DNA from: Neobacillus niacini | GTDB taxonomy: Bacteria > Bacillota > Bacilli > Bacillales > Cytobacillaceae | Length of the DNA stretch: 64,000 nt | Assembly: GCF_023715415.1 (NCBI RefSeq) | Contig: NZ_JAMBOB010000003.1 | Coordinates: 124,001-188,000 of the forward strand | Direction: 5' to 3' | Shown: positions 17,211 through 26,803 of the stretch, in pieces | Position numbering within the stretch: the first letter of the stretch is position 1 | Layout: every line of letters begins with the position of its first letter | Notes under the pieces: generated by a model | Seen by the model: only the letters and a program-made list of their open reading frames with translations | What the model was told of the DNA's origin: nothing | The model's database searches: none | Translations under genes and position numbers: made by a program

Positions 17211-17282
17211 TTTTTCTGGCGGAAGAAGAGAAATACTGGCGGATGGCAGAAAATACTGGCGGAAAACATGAAATACTGCCGT
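17211..17282. repeat. Array of 20-bp degenerate direct repeats (array 2)
   Basis: CTGGCGG recurs at 17216, 17236 and 17256, and CTGCCGT at 17276, an exact 20-bp period. Each of the last three is preceded by GAAATA or AAAATA. It lies just downstream of patB and upstream of the sirtuin gene. The consensus unit GAAATACTGGCGGAA resembles array 1 in period and in the A/T-then-GCG layout. Confidence 0.8.
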
Positions 17283-17366
17283 ATAGCACTATGCTAGCAA
17301 GATGATAGCGCACGCTACACAGGTTGATATACTTAAAAAAGCACCAAGTTTCATAGGAGTGTTGAT

Positions 17367-18134
17367 ATGGCGAACAGCATGCTTCAAACCTGCACGAACT
17401 TAATAAAAAATGCCCAGAACATTGTCGTTCTATCGGGTGCTGGAATTAGTACCGAATCAGGAATCAAGGATTTTCGTTCACAAACAGGAATTTATCAGAT
17501 GGCACCAGAATATATCCTTTCTCTCGATAATTTTTATCACAACCCAAAGGGATTTTATCAGTTTGCGATTGAAAACCTTTACCACCCTGATGCACTCCCT
17601 AATCAGGGACATGAAATTCTCGCACAATGGGAAAACGAAGGAAAAGTTAGCAGCATTATCACGCAAAATATTGATGGGCTCCATCAAAAGGCGGGGTCCA
17701 AACTGGTAATTGAATTTCATGGGACCATGAAAACAGCTTCCTGTCAAAATTGCCAACATGCCTATTCAACCGAAGAAATGATCAACAGATTAACTACCAT
17801 GGATGACTTTTATATTTGTAACCATTGTCGTACACGTACTGAAAAAGAAAGATATATCAAGCCCGATGTGGTCCTATTTGGAGATTCCGGTAAATGGTTT
17901 TCCATTGATGGTTTCAATGAAATCTTAAACATCATCAATCAAGCGGATTGTCTCTTGGTGTTAGGAACAAGTTTGAAGGTGACTCCATTCTCCACTTTTC
18001 CACAATACAAGAGTGAAGGTACTCCTTTGATTATTATCAATAAAGGTGACTCGCCATATGACCTGAGCAAGGATTCGTATGTCATTCACGACTCGATAGG
18101 AGAAACATTGTCTCGGATTAAAGAGAATTGTTGA
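17367..18134 (+). CDS. Sir2-family NAD-dependent protein deacylase
   Basis: This 255-aa sirtuin has the NAD site GAGISTESGIKDFRS (near 20-34), QNIDGLHQKAG (near 99), the catalytic His in EFHGT, and a four-cysteine zinc site (CQNC and CNHC, about 129-153). KPDVVLFGDS and LGTSLKVTPF follow. It removes acyl groups from lysines using NAD. Length matches the family, and TAGGAGTG precedes ATG 17367. It stands alone, with a terminator hairpin following. Confidence 0.9.
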   Translation: MANSMLQTCTNLIKNAQNIVVLSGAGISTESGIKDFRSQTGIYQMAPEYILSLDNFYHNPKGFYQFAIENLYHPDALPNQGHEILAQWENEGKVSSIITQNIDGLHQKAGSKLVIEFHGTMKTASCQNCQHAYSTEEMINRLTTMDDFYICNHCRTRTEKERYIKPDVVLFGDSGKWFSIDGFNEILNIINQADCLLVLGTSLKVTPFSTFPQYKSEGTPLIIINKGDSPYDLSKDSYVIHDSIGETLSRIKENC

Positions 18135-18147
18135 AAATGTTTTTTAG

Positions 18148-18172
18148 TGCCCCCTTAATTAAAGGGGGCATA
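18148..18172 (+). terminator. Terminator hairpin after sirtuin gene
   Basis: TGCCCCCTT pairs with AAGGGGGCA across a 5-nt loop. The tail is T/A-mixed (TATATATGTTTGTTT). Confidence 0.65.
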
Positions 18173-18201
18173 TATATGTTTGTTTAAATTTTCTAAATAG
18201 A

Positions 18202-18230
18202 TTGACAATTTTGTTGAGGGAAAATAAAAT
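18202..18230 (+). promoter_or_regulatory. SigA promoter of the glycolate operon
   Basis: TTGACA (18202-18207) and TAAAAT (18225-18230) are separated by 17 bp. The predicted start site is near 18237, upstream of the operator at 18265. Confidence 0.7.
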
Positions 18231-18264
18231 TAAAGGGGATTAGAGAAGATTTTATCAAAATAAA

Positions 18265-18291
18265 ATAGAAACGCTGTTTGTTATTACGAAA
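18265..18291. promoter_or_regulatory. Candidate IclR operator, copy 1
   Basis: The 27-bp element contains the dyad AAAC-GCT-GTTT and ends in GAAA. It matches 22 of 27 positions with the element in front of malate synthase (22414-22440). It lies downstream of the promoter, where a bound repressor would block transcription. Assignment to the IclR protein at 24709 is inference. Confidence 0.55.
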
Positions 18292-18308
18292 CAATGGAGG
18301 TAAAGGAA

Positions 18309-19625
18309 TTGATAATTGACGAAGGTCTGTCTGAAATAAAAGCTTATTTTAAAGAATTACAGCTAATAGAAGAGGACCAACATCATCCACTGGGGAATTC
18401 CGGAAGAGTAAGAGTTTCTCCCAAAACCGAAGAAGAAATTTCTTCATTTTTATCGTATGCAAATACGAAAGGACATTCTCTCTTCATAATGGGAAATGGC
18501 ACAAAAAGAGGATATGGCGGGTTGTTAGAAAAAGCAGACATTCTCTTGTCATTAGCTCAATATACTGGAATCGTTGAGCATAATCCTGGTGATATGACAT
18601 TGACGGTGAAAGCGGGGACATCGTTCCAAGAAATTCAAAACTATTTAGCACCATACAATCAAAAAATCCCACTGGATCCTTTTTATCCGAATCATGCAAC
18701 AATTGGAGGAATCATTTCTGCCAATGATAGTGGACCAAAAAGATTGGGGTACGGTTCAGCAAGGGACAATGTTATTGGTCTCAGAATGGTCTACCCTGAT
18801 GGAACACTTATCACTTCTGGTGGCAAAGTGGTGAAAAACGTTGCTGGCTACGATATGAATAAGTTATTTATCGGTGCAATGGGAACGCTCGGTGTCGTGT
18901 CACAGGTGACATTGAAACTGCGGCCGATTCCAAAATATGAATCTATTCTTTTCGTAGCCTTTCCCGAAAATAATCTAGAAGAGATTCAATCCTTTGCAGT
19001 CAAGGTGCTTGATTCAATGATTGAACCCATCAGCCTCGAGATTTTAACCCCCACCTTAGCTGGGAGATTGACGAACAATAATCAATATACATTGCTTATT
19101 TCGTTTGAAGATGTAAAAAGCTCCGTACACTACCAAGAAGAAGTTATCAGGAGTATTACACCTGAAAAAACTACACTAACATCCCTATCACAAAATGAAG
19201 CAACAATCTTCTGGGATAGATTCTATCACCAACAACCTAATGGAATAACAAATTCTTCATCAACAGTGGCAGTTCTCAAAATCGGTGTGACCAATTTAGA
19301 TGTGATTAAGATAGTAAAAGAAACAGAATTAATCGGTGATTCTTGTCATGTTTCCATAGAAGCACATGGAAGTTTAGGAACAGGATTATGTCAAATGACT
19401 ATTCGTGGAGCAAGTGATGATGTCGTTTTTGCTATCAAAAAGATTAGAGAAATAGCTGTACATCGTGGAGGATATGCGATAGTAAAGCATCTACCATTCT
19501 CTCTTCGCAAGATCGTAAACGTTTGGGGAGATAAATCTCCATATCATTTCCTTTTTGAGGGAATTAAACAAAAAATTGATCACAACCAAATCTTGAACCC
19601 AAGTCGTTTTGTCGGGGGGATTTAA
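18309..19625 (+). CDS. glcE: Glycolate oxidase FAD-binding subunit GlcE
   Basis: This 438-aa protein has a PCMH-type FAD-binding domain: MGNGTKRGYGG near 60, then HATIGGIISANDSGPKRLGYG and KVVKNVAGYDMNKL near 180, followed by a short C-terminal cap ending NPSRFVGG. GlcE is the shorter FAD subunit of the GlcDEF complex, which oxidises glycolate to glyoxylate. TTG 18309 is preferred over ATG 18294 because GGAGG (18296-18300) overlaps that ATG and is 8 nt from the TTG. It is the first gene of glcE-glcF-glcD-glcB-iclR. Confidence 0.85.
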   Translation: MIIDEGLSEIKAYFKELQLIEEDQHHPLGNSGRVRVSPKTEEEISSFLSYANTKGHSLFIMGNGTKRGYGGLLEKADILLSLAQYTGIVEHNPGDMTLTVKAGTSFQEIQNYLAPYNQKIPLDPFYPNHATIGGIISANDSGPKRLGYGSARDNVIGLRMVYPDGTLITSGGKVVKNVAGYDMNKLFIGAMGTLGVVSQVTLKLRPIPKYESILFVAFPENNLEEIQSFAVKVLDSMIEPISLEILTPTLAGRLTNNNQYTLLISFEDVKSSVHYQEEVIRSITPEKTTLTSLSQNEATIFWDRFYHQQPNGITNSSSTVAVLKIGVTNLDVIKIVKETELIGDSCHVSIEAHGSLGTGLCQMTIRGASDDVVFAIKKIREIAVHRGGYAIVKHLPFSLRKIVNVWGDKSPYHFLFEGIKQKIDHNQILNPSRFVGGI

Positions 19626-19626
19626 C

Positions 19627-20973
19627 GTGAATGTAAAAGAAAAACAAGACCTGCAATGCTATTCAACTCTCGGAAACTATTTGTGGCGTGACCCTCCGCA
19701 GGAAAGTAAGTGGGCTGATTGTGTTCATTGTGGTATGTGCTTGGAATCATGTCCTACATATGAACAAACAGGTGAAGAGCAGCATTCCCCGCGTGGCCGT
19801 GTTTATCTAATTAAAGCAGTGGCCGAGGGCAAGCTGGATGTGGATGAACATTTTGCGTCGCCCGTTTTTTCTTGTTTAGATTGCCGTGCCTGTACAACTG
19901 CATGTCCTGTTGATATAGATGTTGGCGGTCTCATAGAAGAAGCAAGAGGTCAAATTAGGCAAGCGATACCTCTTAAGGGGTGGAAAGGGGCAGTGAATAA
20001 GTTCTTCCTCCATGGTGTGTTCCCTCATCATAATCGCTTGAGGTCGCTTGGCGGTTTGTTACGATTTTATCAAAAAAGCGGCATGCAAAAAGTGGTCAGA
20101 AAAACAAAGCTCATTAATATTATGCCGCAGCATTTAACAGAAATGGAATCTATCATGCCAGAAGTGAAAGGGTCTATACGGAAAAAATTCACTTCGGAAA
20201 TAAAAGCAAAAAGTGAAACAAAGCATAAAGTGGCGATGCTGACTGGCTGTGTGATGGACGTTTTTTTTAGTGATATCAATGAGTCCACAATCAATGTGCT
20301 CACTCGAAATGGAAATGATGTTAGTATTCCGAAAAACCAAACTTGCTGTGGGGCTTTGCATGTTCATGCCGGTGACAGAGAGATGGGGAGAAAGCTGGCG
20401 AAGCAGAATATTGAAGCATTTGAGAACGAGGAAAAGGTGATTGTCAATGCAGCTGGCTGCGGGTGCATGATGAAGGAATATTCAGAGTTATTTCGTGATG
20501 AACCAGAATGGAAAGAACGTGCTGAACAATTCGAAGAGAAGGTAGTGGATGTTTCCAAATACTTGCATGACACTGGATATGAAAAGCCAAAAGCAAAAAT
20601 GAATATGCGCATCACTTACCATGACGCTTGTCATTTAGCACATGGCCAAGGAGTAAGAAAGGAACCCCGAGAGATACTTCTCGACATTCCTGGGGTAGAA
20701 ATGGTCCAAATGCCTAATGCAGATCGGTGCTGTGGTAGTGCCGGAATCTATAATATTACCAACCCTGAAATGGCTGATGCCGTGCTCAAAAGTAAAATGG
20801 AAAATGTTCCAGATGACGTTGAAATGATTTCAATGGGGAATCCCGGCTGCATGATGCAGATGGCTTTAGGTGTCCAGAAATATGGAAGAAATCAGAAGAT
20901 TGTCCACACCGTACAGCTGCTCGATTGGGCTTATCAAAAAGAAGAAGGGGATTTGAATGATGTCAGTTATTAG
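19627..20973 (+). CDS. glcF: Glycolate oxidase iron-sulfur subunit GlcF
   Basis: This 448-aa protein has two 4Fe-4S ferredoxin motifs (CVHCGMCLESCP at C32-C42; CLDCRACTTACP near 85). Two cysteine-rich CCG domains follow (CCGALHVHAGD near 240; CCGSAGIYNI near 365), as in GlcF and heterodisulfide reductase subunit D. It passes electrons from the FAD subunits to the respiratory chain. GTG 19627 directly after the glcE stop has GGGGGGA upstream and is preferred over TTG 19609. It overlaps glcD by 17 nt. Confidence 0.9.
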   Translation: MNVKEKQDLQCYSTLGNYLWRDPPQESKWADCVHCGMCLESCPTYEQTGEEQHSPRGRVYLIKAVAEGKLDVDEHFASPVFSCLDCRACTTACPVDIDVGGLIEEARGQIRQAIPLKGWKGAVNKFFLHGVFPHHNRLRSLGGLLRFYQKSGMQKVVRKTKLINIMPQHLTEMESIMPEVKGSIRKKFTSEIKAKSETKHKVAMLTGCVMDVFFSDINESTINVLTRNGNDVSIPKNQTCCGALHVHAGDREMGRKLAKQNIEAFENEEKVIVNAAGCGCMMKEYSELFRDEPEWKERAEQFEEKVVDVSKYLHDTGYEKPKAKMNMRITYHDACHLAHGQGVRKEPREILLDIPGVEMVQMPNADRCCGSAGIYNITNPEMADAVLKSKMENVPDDVEMISMGNPGCMMQMALGVQKYGRNQKIVHTVQLLDWAYQKEEGDLNDVSY

Positions 20974-22405
20974 AATTGATACCACTGACAAGCATATTAT
21001 TAATCTCGCATCAATTGTGAGCGGCGCCCGTTCCATTTTGTATAAAAAGGTAGACTTGCTTGCATATGATTGCGATGGGTTTACAATTCATAAGCATTTG
21101 CCAAAGGCAGTTGTCTTTCCGAAAAACACAGCTGAAGTATCCCAAATCGTTAAATATTGCTCTGAAAATAAACTCCCTTTTCTTGCCCGTGGTGCGGGAA
21201 CTGGGTTAAGCGGCGGGGCAATTCCGATAAATGGTGAAGTGATCATCAGCATGGTTCGCATGAAAAAACTAATCAGTGTAGACCTTGAAAATAGGCAAGC
21301 AGTGGTTGAACCGGGCTTCGTCAATTTGAAACTAACAAACTCCATATCTGATAAGGGTTATTATTATGCCCCCGATCCTTCTAGTCAATATTGCTGCACC
21401 ATTGGAGGGAATGTCGCAGAAAATGCTGGCGGGGCACACTGCCTTAAATATGGGGTAACAACCAACCATATACTTGGACTTGAAGTCGTACTTCCGAATG
21501 GAGAGATTATTGAGATTGGTAAAAATGGAGTGTTAGATGAGCCTGGATACGACTTACTCGGGCTTTTGACAGGTTCAGAAGGGACGCTGGGAATTGTCAC
21601 GAAAATTACCGTTCGAATTCTCAAAAATCCAGAAGGAAAACAGACCGTTTTAGCTTATTTTGATAGAGTTGAAGATGGAAGCCAGGCTGTATCAGATATT
21701 ATTTCAGCGGGTATTGTTCCGGCGGCACTGGAAATGATGGACAAAACAGCGATTGAAGCAGTGGAAGCTGCTGCATTCCCTGTCGGACATCCAAAGGATA
21801 TTGAAGCGGTTTTACTAATAGAAGTAGACGGAATTGCTGCGGGAATAGATGAACAAATCAACCAAATCGTCAAGGTTTGTAAAAAAAGAAATGTTCGTGA
21901 GGTTCGAGCCGCTAAAGATGAGGAAGAAAGAGGACGATGGTGGGCCAATCGAAAAACTGGCTTTGGGGCAATGGGAGCCATTTCTCCTGATTATTTAGTA
22001 CAGGATGGTGTCATTCCTAGGAGCAAACTGCCAGAAGTCCTGCGGAAAATTGCTCAAATCAGTGGGGAATCTGGTTTGCGAATTGCCAATATTTTTCATG
22101 CCGGAGATGGCAATCTCCATCCACTTGTTCTATTTGATGCTCGTAAACCTGGAGAAATCGAAAAAGCACTAGAAGCAGGAAGCCAATGTTTAAAAGCATG
22201 TGCAGATGTTGGTGGCACGATAACAGGTGAGCACGGAGTAGGAATTGAGAAGCGGGAAGAAATGCGCTTTGTTTTTAAAGAAGAGGAAATCCTTGCACAA
22301 ACCAATATACGTGAAGTCTTTAACCCTGATAATTTGTTGAATGCCGGAAAACTTTTTCCGACTCCAGGGCGCTGTGTGGAAATAAAAAAAGAAATGAAAG
22401 CCTAA
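20957..22405 (+). CDS. glcD: Glycolate oxidase FAD-linked subunit GlcD
   Basis: This 482-aa protein has an FAD_binding_4 domain (ARGAGTGLSGGAIP near 75; SQYCCTIGGNVAENAGG near 140; LTGSEGTLGIVTKITVR near 200). A FAD-oxidase C-terminal domain carries NIFHAGDGNLHP (near 380) and GGTITGEHGVG (near 419). This is the catalytic D subunit of glycolate oxidase, similar to B. subtilis YsfC. It overlaps glcF, suggesting translational coupling of the complex. Confidence 0.9.
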   Translation: MMSVIRIDTTDKHIINLASIVSGARSILYKKVDLLAYDCDGFTIHKHLPKAVVFPKNTAEVSQIVKYCSENKLPFLARGAGTGLSGGAIPINGEVIISMVRMKKLISVDLENRQAVVEPGFVNLKLTNSISDKGYYYAPDPSSQYCCTIGGNVAENAGGAHCLKYGVTTNHILGLEVVLPNGEIIEIGKNGVLDEPGYDLLGLLTGSEGTLGIVTKITVRILKNPEGKQTVLAYFDRVEDGSQAVSDIISAGIVPAALEMMDKTAIEAVEAAAFPVGHPKDIEAVLLIEVDGIAAGIDEQINQIVKVCKKRNVREVRAAKDEEERGRWWANRKTGFGAMGAISPDYLVQDGVIPRSKLPEVLRKIAQISGESGLRIANIFHAGDGNLHPLVLFDARKPGEIEKALEAGSQCLKACADVGGTITGEHGVGIEKREEMRFVFKEEEILAQTNIREVFNPDNLLNAGKLFPTPGRCVEIKKEMKA

Positions 22406-22413
22406 TGTTTTTC

Positions 22414-22440
22414 ATAGAAACACTGTTTTGTAATAAGAAA
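22414..22440. promoter_or_regulatory. Candidate IclR operator, copy 2
   Basis: The 27-bp element has the dyad AAAC-ACT-GTTT (22418-22428) and a GAAA end, and is 22/27 identical to the copy at 18265. It lies between glcD and malate synthase, which suggests a second control point in the operon. Confidence 0.55.
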
Positions 22441-22459
22441 TTTGAAGGAGGAACAGTAA

Positions 22460-24637
22460 ATGGTTAACTATGTAAAAGTGGGAGATATACAGGTAGCGAG
22501 TGAACTCTATGAGTTTATAAATTCAGAAGCATTGCCAGGCAGTCAAGTGAATCAGGAGACATTTTGGACAGGTTTTGAAAAAATCATCACCAAGTTGACT
22601 CCGAAAAATAAGGAATTACTCGCAAAAAGAGATGAGCTTCAAAGGAAAATTAACACCTGGCACCGGGAAAATAAAGAATTCGATTTTAATAGATACAAAA
22701 CTTTTTTAGAGAAAATCGGCTATCTGCTGCCAGAACCGGACGATTATAGCATTTCTACTGAAGGGGCAGATGATGAAATTGCTCGTAAAGCTGGACCTCA
22801 ATTAGTCGTACCTGTTGATAATGCCCGCTATGCGATTAATGCAGCCAATGCTCGGTGGGGTAGTCTGTATGACGCCTTATATGGCACGGATGTCATTAGT
22901 GATGAGAGTGGTGCCAAGGCACAAGGTGGATATAATCCTGTACGCGGGGAGAAGGTCATTGCCTTTGCTAGAGAATTCCTTGACCAGAGTGTTCCTTTGC
23001 AGGCTGGTTCGCATAAAGAGGCTAAAAGCTATACTATTGACCAAGGAAATTTAGTAGTAACCTTAAGTAATGGGGATCAAGCTCATTTGAAAAATGAAGA
23101 TCAATTTGCTGGATATCAAGGAAATCCAACACAGCCATCAGCTGTCCTATTGAAAAATAATGATAACTATTTTGAAATCCAATTTGACCACGGCCACCCA
23201 ATTGGAAGAAGTGATGCTGCAGGTGTAAAAGATATTCTCCTAGAATCAGCACTCACCTCGATTATGGATTGTGAGGACTCTGTGGCTGCGGTGGATGCAC
23301 AGGATAAGGTACTCGTTTACCGGAATTGGCTGGGTTTAAATAGAGGTACTCTTTCTGCCACTTTTACAAAGGGAAATAAAAAAGTAACACGAACACTTAA
23401 TCCTGACCGCAGTTACGTGTCACCTAGTGGCAGTGAATTCACTTTGCCAGGTCGTGCATTAATGCTCGTTCGAAATGTCGGCCATTTGATGACCAATAAT
23501 GCAATTCTAGATGGGGAAGGGGATGAAGTTCAAGAGGGAATCATCGATGCTGTTGTTACTTCTCTATGTGCCAAGCATTCTATCAATGGAAACACCACCT
23601 TCAAAAATTCTGAAACAGGTTCCATTTATATAGTAAAGCCAAAAATGCATGGTCCAGAAGAAGCAGCATTCGCAAATGATCTATTTAATCAAACAGAAGA
23701 TTTACTGGGATTAGCCAGAAATACATTAAAAATTGGGGTAATGGATGAGGAACGCCGGACATCGTTAAATCTAAAAGCCTGTATCTATGAAGTTCAGGAG
23801 CGTGTTGTTTTCATCAACACCGGATTCCTTGACCGGACGGGGGACGAAATGCACACGTCCATGGAGGCAGGTGCGATGATTCGTAAAAATGAAATGAAAA
23901 CAACAGTCTGGCTGCAAAGCTATGAAAAATCAAATGTTAATAATGGTCTGTCAACCGGATTTCAAGGAAAAGCTCAAATCGGTAAAGGTATGTGGGCAAT
24001 GCCTGATTTAATGAAGAGTATGCTGGAGCAAAAAATCGGACATTTATTGGCTGGAGGGAACACAGCTTGGGTCCCATCTCCAACCGCCGCAACACTTCAC
24101 GCCTTGCATTACCATCAAGTAAATGTGAAGGGTGTACAAAATAATCTATTAAGAAGCATTTCTGATTTGCGAGATGATATTTTGCAAATTCCTGTTGCAG
24201 GAAATAAAAATTGGAGTCAAGAAGAAATTCAAGCAGAGCTTGATAATAATGCTCAGGGGATACTAGGGTATGTGGTCAGATGGGTTGAGCAGGGAATAGG
24301 CTGCTCAAAGGTACCAGATATTAATAATATTGCACTAATGGAAGACCGAGCTACTCTTCGTATTTCCAGCCAGCACGTAGCGAACTGGCTGCATCATGGA
24401 ATTTGTACGAAAGAACAAGTGGTTGAAACAATGGAACGCATGGCAAAGGTAGTGGATGAACAAAATGCTGGCGATTCTGCGTACACACCTATGGCACCTG
24501 ATTTCGATCAATCTGTTGCTTTCCAAGCTGCATGTGATCTTGTGTTTAAGGGCTATGACCAGCCAAGTGGATATACTGAACCCATCTTGCATAGCCGCCG
24601 ACTTGAAGCGAAAGCTAAATTTTCTGTCAGATCCTAA
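22460..24637 (+). CDS. glcB: Malate synthase G
   Basis: This 725-aa protein has the full length of malate synthase G (about 720-730). It condenses glyoxylate with acetyl-CoA to malate, taking the glyoxylate made by GlcDEF into central metabolism. Visible family blocks are [15 protein letters not shown] (near 130), [12 protein letters not shown] (near 270, Asp/Glu for magnesium), NVGHLMT, and [22 protein letters not shown] near 440, with a further catalytic region around DFDQSVAF near the C-terminus. GAAGGAGGA precedes ATG 22460. Confidence 0.93.
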   Translation: MVNYVKVGDIQVASELYEFINSEALPGSQVNQETFWTGFEKIITKLTPKNKELLAKRDELQRKINTWHRENKEFDFNRYKTFLEKIGYLLPEPDDYSISTEGADDEIARKAGPQLVVPVDNARYAINAANARWGSLYDALYGTDVISDESGAKAQGGYNPVRGEKVIAFAREFLDQSVPLQAGSHKEAKSYTIDQGNLVVTLSNGDQAHLKNEDQFAGYQGNPTQPSAVLLKNNDNYFEIQFDHGHPIGRSDAAGVKDILLESALTSIMDCEDSVAAVDAQDKVLVYRNWLGLNRGTLSATFTKGNKKVTRTLNPDRSYVSPSGSEFTLPGRALMLVRNVGHLMTNNAILDGEGDEVQEGIIDAVVTSLCAKHSINGNTTFKNSETGSIYIVKPKMHGPEEAAFANDLFNQTEDLLGLARNTLKIGVMDEERRTSLNLKACIYEVQERVVFINTGFLDRTGDEMHTSMEAGAMIRKNEMKTTVWLQSYEKSNVNNGLSTGFQGKAQIGKGMWAMPDLMKSMLEQKIGHLLAGGNTAWVPSPTAATLHALHYHQVNVKGVQNNLLRSISDLRDDILQIPVAGNKNWSQEEIQAELDNNAQGILGYVVRWVEQGIGCSKVPDINNIALMEDRATLRISSQHVANWLHHGICTKEQVVETMERMAKVVDEQNAGDSAYTPMAPDFDQSVAFQAACDLVFKGYDQPSGYTEPILHSRRLEAKAKFSVRS

Positions 24638-24649
24638 TTAATGTTGAGA

Positions 24650-24679
24650 TCAGGGCGTTTTATTGATAAAATGCCCTGA
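24650..24679 (+). terminator. Hairpin between glcB and iclR
   Basis: A 13-bp stem, TCAGGGCGTTTTA/TAAAATGCCCTGA (one G-U), has a 4-nt loop. No T-run follows, so it may reduce rather than stop readthrough into the regulator gene. Confidence 0.5.
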
Positions 24680-24708
24680 CTAAGTTCTGCTTAACGAGGT
24701 GAGCAAGT

Positions 24709-25476
24709 TTGCAAAGAGATAATGTGGTGAAGTCTGTAAGCAGGGCACTGGATATTATTGCACTAGTGGGAATGAAAAAAGGCGGACTTGGTGTAACAGA
24801 GATTGCGAATCAAATTGATATCAATAAAAGCTCTGTGTTTAGAACCCTCTCCACACTTGTTCAATATGGGTATATCGAGCAGGACCGTGAAACAGGTAAA
24901 TACAAGCTTGGCTATAAGTTTCTGGATATTAGTTCGAAGCTGTTGGATTCCATCGATATAAGGGCAGAAGCGAAACCCTTTCTGGAGGAACTAGAAAATA
25001 AAACGAATGAAGTCATTCATCTCGTTGTCTACGACCAGGGGGAAGTCGTTTACATTGAGAAATTAGAAGGAACGGAAACCTTAAGAACTCATTCAAAGGT
25101 TGGAAAAAGAGCTCCCATGCATTGTACATCCGTTGGGAAGGCGATTCTAGCCCATTTACCTGAAAATGATGTCTTTTCAATCCTGAACCGAAAAGGAATG
25201 CCCTATCATACAGACCATACCATTACTTCAATCGAGGCAATCCTTCAAGAGTTAAAACAAATACGACAAAGAGGTTATGCTTTAGATTTGGAAGAAAATG
25301 AATACGGGATAACCTGTATCGCAGCCCCCGTTTTTGATCATTTAGGAAAAGTGGTTGCGGCCGTGAGTATATCTGGACCAACCACAAGGATGACCAAGGA
25401 AAGAATAACCCAGCTTGGACCGATTATGATCCAAACCAGCCAGCAGCTATCTGCGAGACTAGGGCATCTTAGCTAA
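24709..25476 (+). CDS. IclR-family transcriptional regulator
   Basis: This 255-aa protein has an N-terminal winged helix-turn-helix (about 10-70; GVTEIANQIDINKSSVFRTLSTL) and a C-terminal IclR effector domain (about 80-250; GKRAPMHCTSVGKAILA and GYALDLEENEYGITCIAAPVF). IclR proteins sense small organic acids such as glyoxylate. Located last in the glycolate operon, it is the probable regulator of the operon (inference). The start is TTG 24709 with GAGGTGA upstream. Confidence 0.88.
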   Translation: MQRDNVVKSVSRALDIIALVGMKKGGLGVTEIANQIDINKSSVFRTLSTLVQYGYIEQDRETGKYKLGYKFLDISSKLLDSIDIRAEAKPFLEELENKTNEVIHLVVYDQGEVVYIEKLEGTETLRTHSKVGKRAPMHCTSVGKAILAHLPENDVFSILNRKGMPYHTDHTITSIEAILQELKQIRQRGYALDLEENEYGITCIAAPVFDHLGKVVAAVSISGPTTRMTKERITQLGPIMIQTSQQLSARLGHLS

Positions 25477-25515
25477 AAAAGCCGCAAACCAGTTTCTGGA
25501 TTTTGCGGCTTTTTC
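25476..25515. terminator. Bidirectional terminator
   Basis: AAAAAGCCGCAAA pairs with TTTTGCGGCTTTTT. It lies between the convergent iclR and yhfP-like genes. Confidence 0.85.
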
Positions 25516-25517
25516 CT

Positions 25518-26507
25518 TTAGATTTTTACAATAAAACGACCTCTTGCCTGCCCTTGTAAAATGATAGGTAGTGTCTGTGGAAGCTCTTCTAGTCTTATTT
25601 CTTTGGAAATGGAATCTAATACTTCCGGTTTGAAATCGGTTGCCATTCGCTCCCATAATGGTTTGCGTACTTCCATTGGACAATAGACAGAGTCAATTCC
25701 GAGGAGATTAATACCTCGAAGGATGAATGGAAACACAGTTGTAGGAACGTTGCCGCCGCCTGTTAATCCACTGACAGCAACGGAACCATTGTAATGGATT
25801 TTACTTAAAATAGCCGCTAGAGATTCTCCGCCAACTGGGTCGACAGCAGCTGCCCAAAGTTGTTTATCTAGAGCTCTTACTTTCCCGTTGTATACTTCAT
25901 CCCTAGAAATAACCTCTTTTGCGCCGAGTTTATGTAAATATTCATGTTCACTTGATTTTCCTGTACTTGCGGCAACCTCGTAGCCTCGTTTCGCTAAAAT
26001 GGCAACCGCAATACTTCCTACGCCACCAGTAGCACCCGTAACTAACACTTTACCCTTTTCAGGAGTTAGCCCATTTTCTTCAAGTCTTTGAATAGAAAGG
26101 GCTGCGGTTAACCCACCGGTTCCGTAAATCATCGCTTCTTTTAACGTAAGGTTTTCTGGTAACGGTACAATCCAATCAGCCGGAATTCGTGCATATTCAC
26201 TATAACCACCATAATGAGAGACACCAATTTCATAACTAGTAGCAATAACTTGATCTCCTGCTGAATAACGAGGATCTTCAGAGGAGACTACAACTCCTGC
26301 CAAATCAATCCCAGGAACAAAAGGATAAGACCTTACGATTTTCCCTTCAGGAATACTAGCTAAACCATCTTTGTAATTAATACTTGAATAGGCAACTTTA
26401 ATCAATACCTCGCCAGCTGGTAAATCATTAAGGGTAAGGTTTTTAACCCCCACACTGAAATCAGTTTCTGTTTTATCAACCACTAATGCTTTGAAACTCT
26501 CCTTCAA
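25518..26507 (-). CDS. yhfP: YhdH/YhfP-family NADPH:quinone/acrylyl-CoA reductase
   Basis: This 329-aa medium-chain dehydrogenase without the zinc site has SSINYKDGLA (near 42), the NADPH fold VLVTGATGGVGSIAVAIL (near 148) and the family end LPIILQGQARGRFIVKI. It resembles B. subtilis YhfP and E. coli AcuI/YhdH, which reduces acrylyl-CoA; the physiological substrate in bacilli is not certain. The start is TTG 26507 with AAGGAGGT upstream. It is monocistronic. Confidence 0.88.
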   Translation of the reverse strand: MKESFKALVVDKTETDFSVGVKNLTLNDLPAGEVLIKVAYSSINYKDGLASIPEGKIVRSYPFVPGIDLAGVVVSSEDPRYSAGDQVIATSYEIGVSHYGGYSEYARIPADWIVPLPENLTLKEAMIYGTGGLTAALSIQRLEENGLTPEKGKVLVTGATGGVGSIAVAILAKRGYEVAASTGKSSEHEYLHKLGAKEVISRDEVYNGKVRALDKQLWAAAVDPVGGESLAAILSKIHYNGSVAVSGLTGGGNVPTTVFPFILRGINLLGIDSVYCPMEVRKPLWERMATDFKPEVLDSISKEIRLEELPQTLPIILQGQARGRFIVKI

Positions 26508-26803
26508 AACGATAACCTCCTTTATTAATAAATTTCCATTTTCATCATACTACATTATAGTTAGACTTTAGAACTCTTTAAGTAAACTGGGGTGGTATTA
26601 TCTTTGTAGCAGCGTAAAAGGAATCATTGAAGGGGTAAAAAAGCTTTTAAATGAGATTTAAGTTGTGTAATATATTCATAACTCTGAACTAAAATAAATA
26701 CTGGTAATAAAATTTGGAGTTGATTTATTTAGCTGAAACCTATTTGCCTATTTATTCGTCTCTTAGGTTGAAGCAACTTAGAAATTTGGTAAGGAGAGAA
26801 AAT

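Noticed and set aside
18266..18280. Possible cre site in the glycolate operon leader (TAGAAACGCTGTTT)
   Set aside because: It lacks the second-position G of the cre consensus and is better explained by the matching element at 22414, which has no CG.
24650..24679. Strong hairpin between glcB and iclR taken as a full terminator
   Set aside because: No T-run follows, and the regulator has no promoter I can see, so it is listed only as a hairpin.
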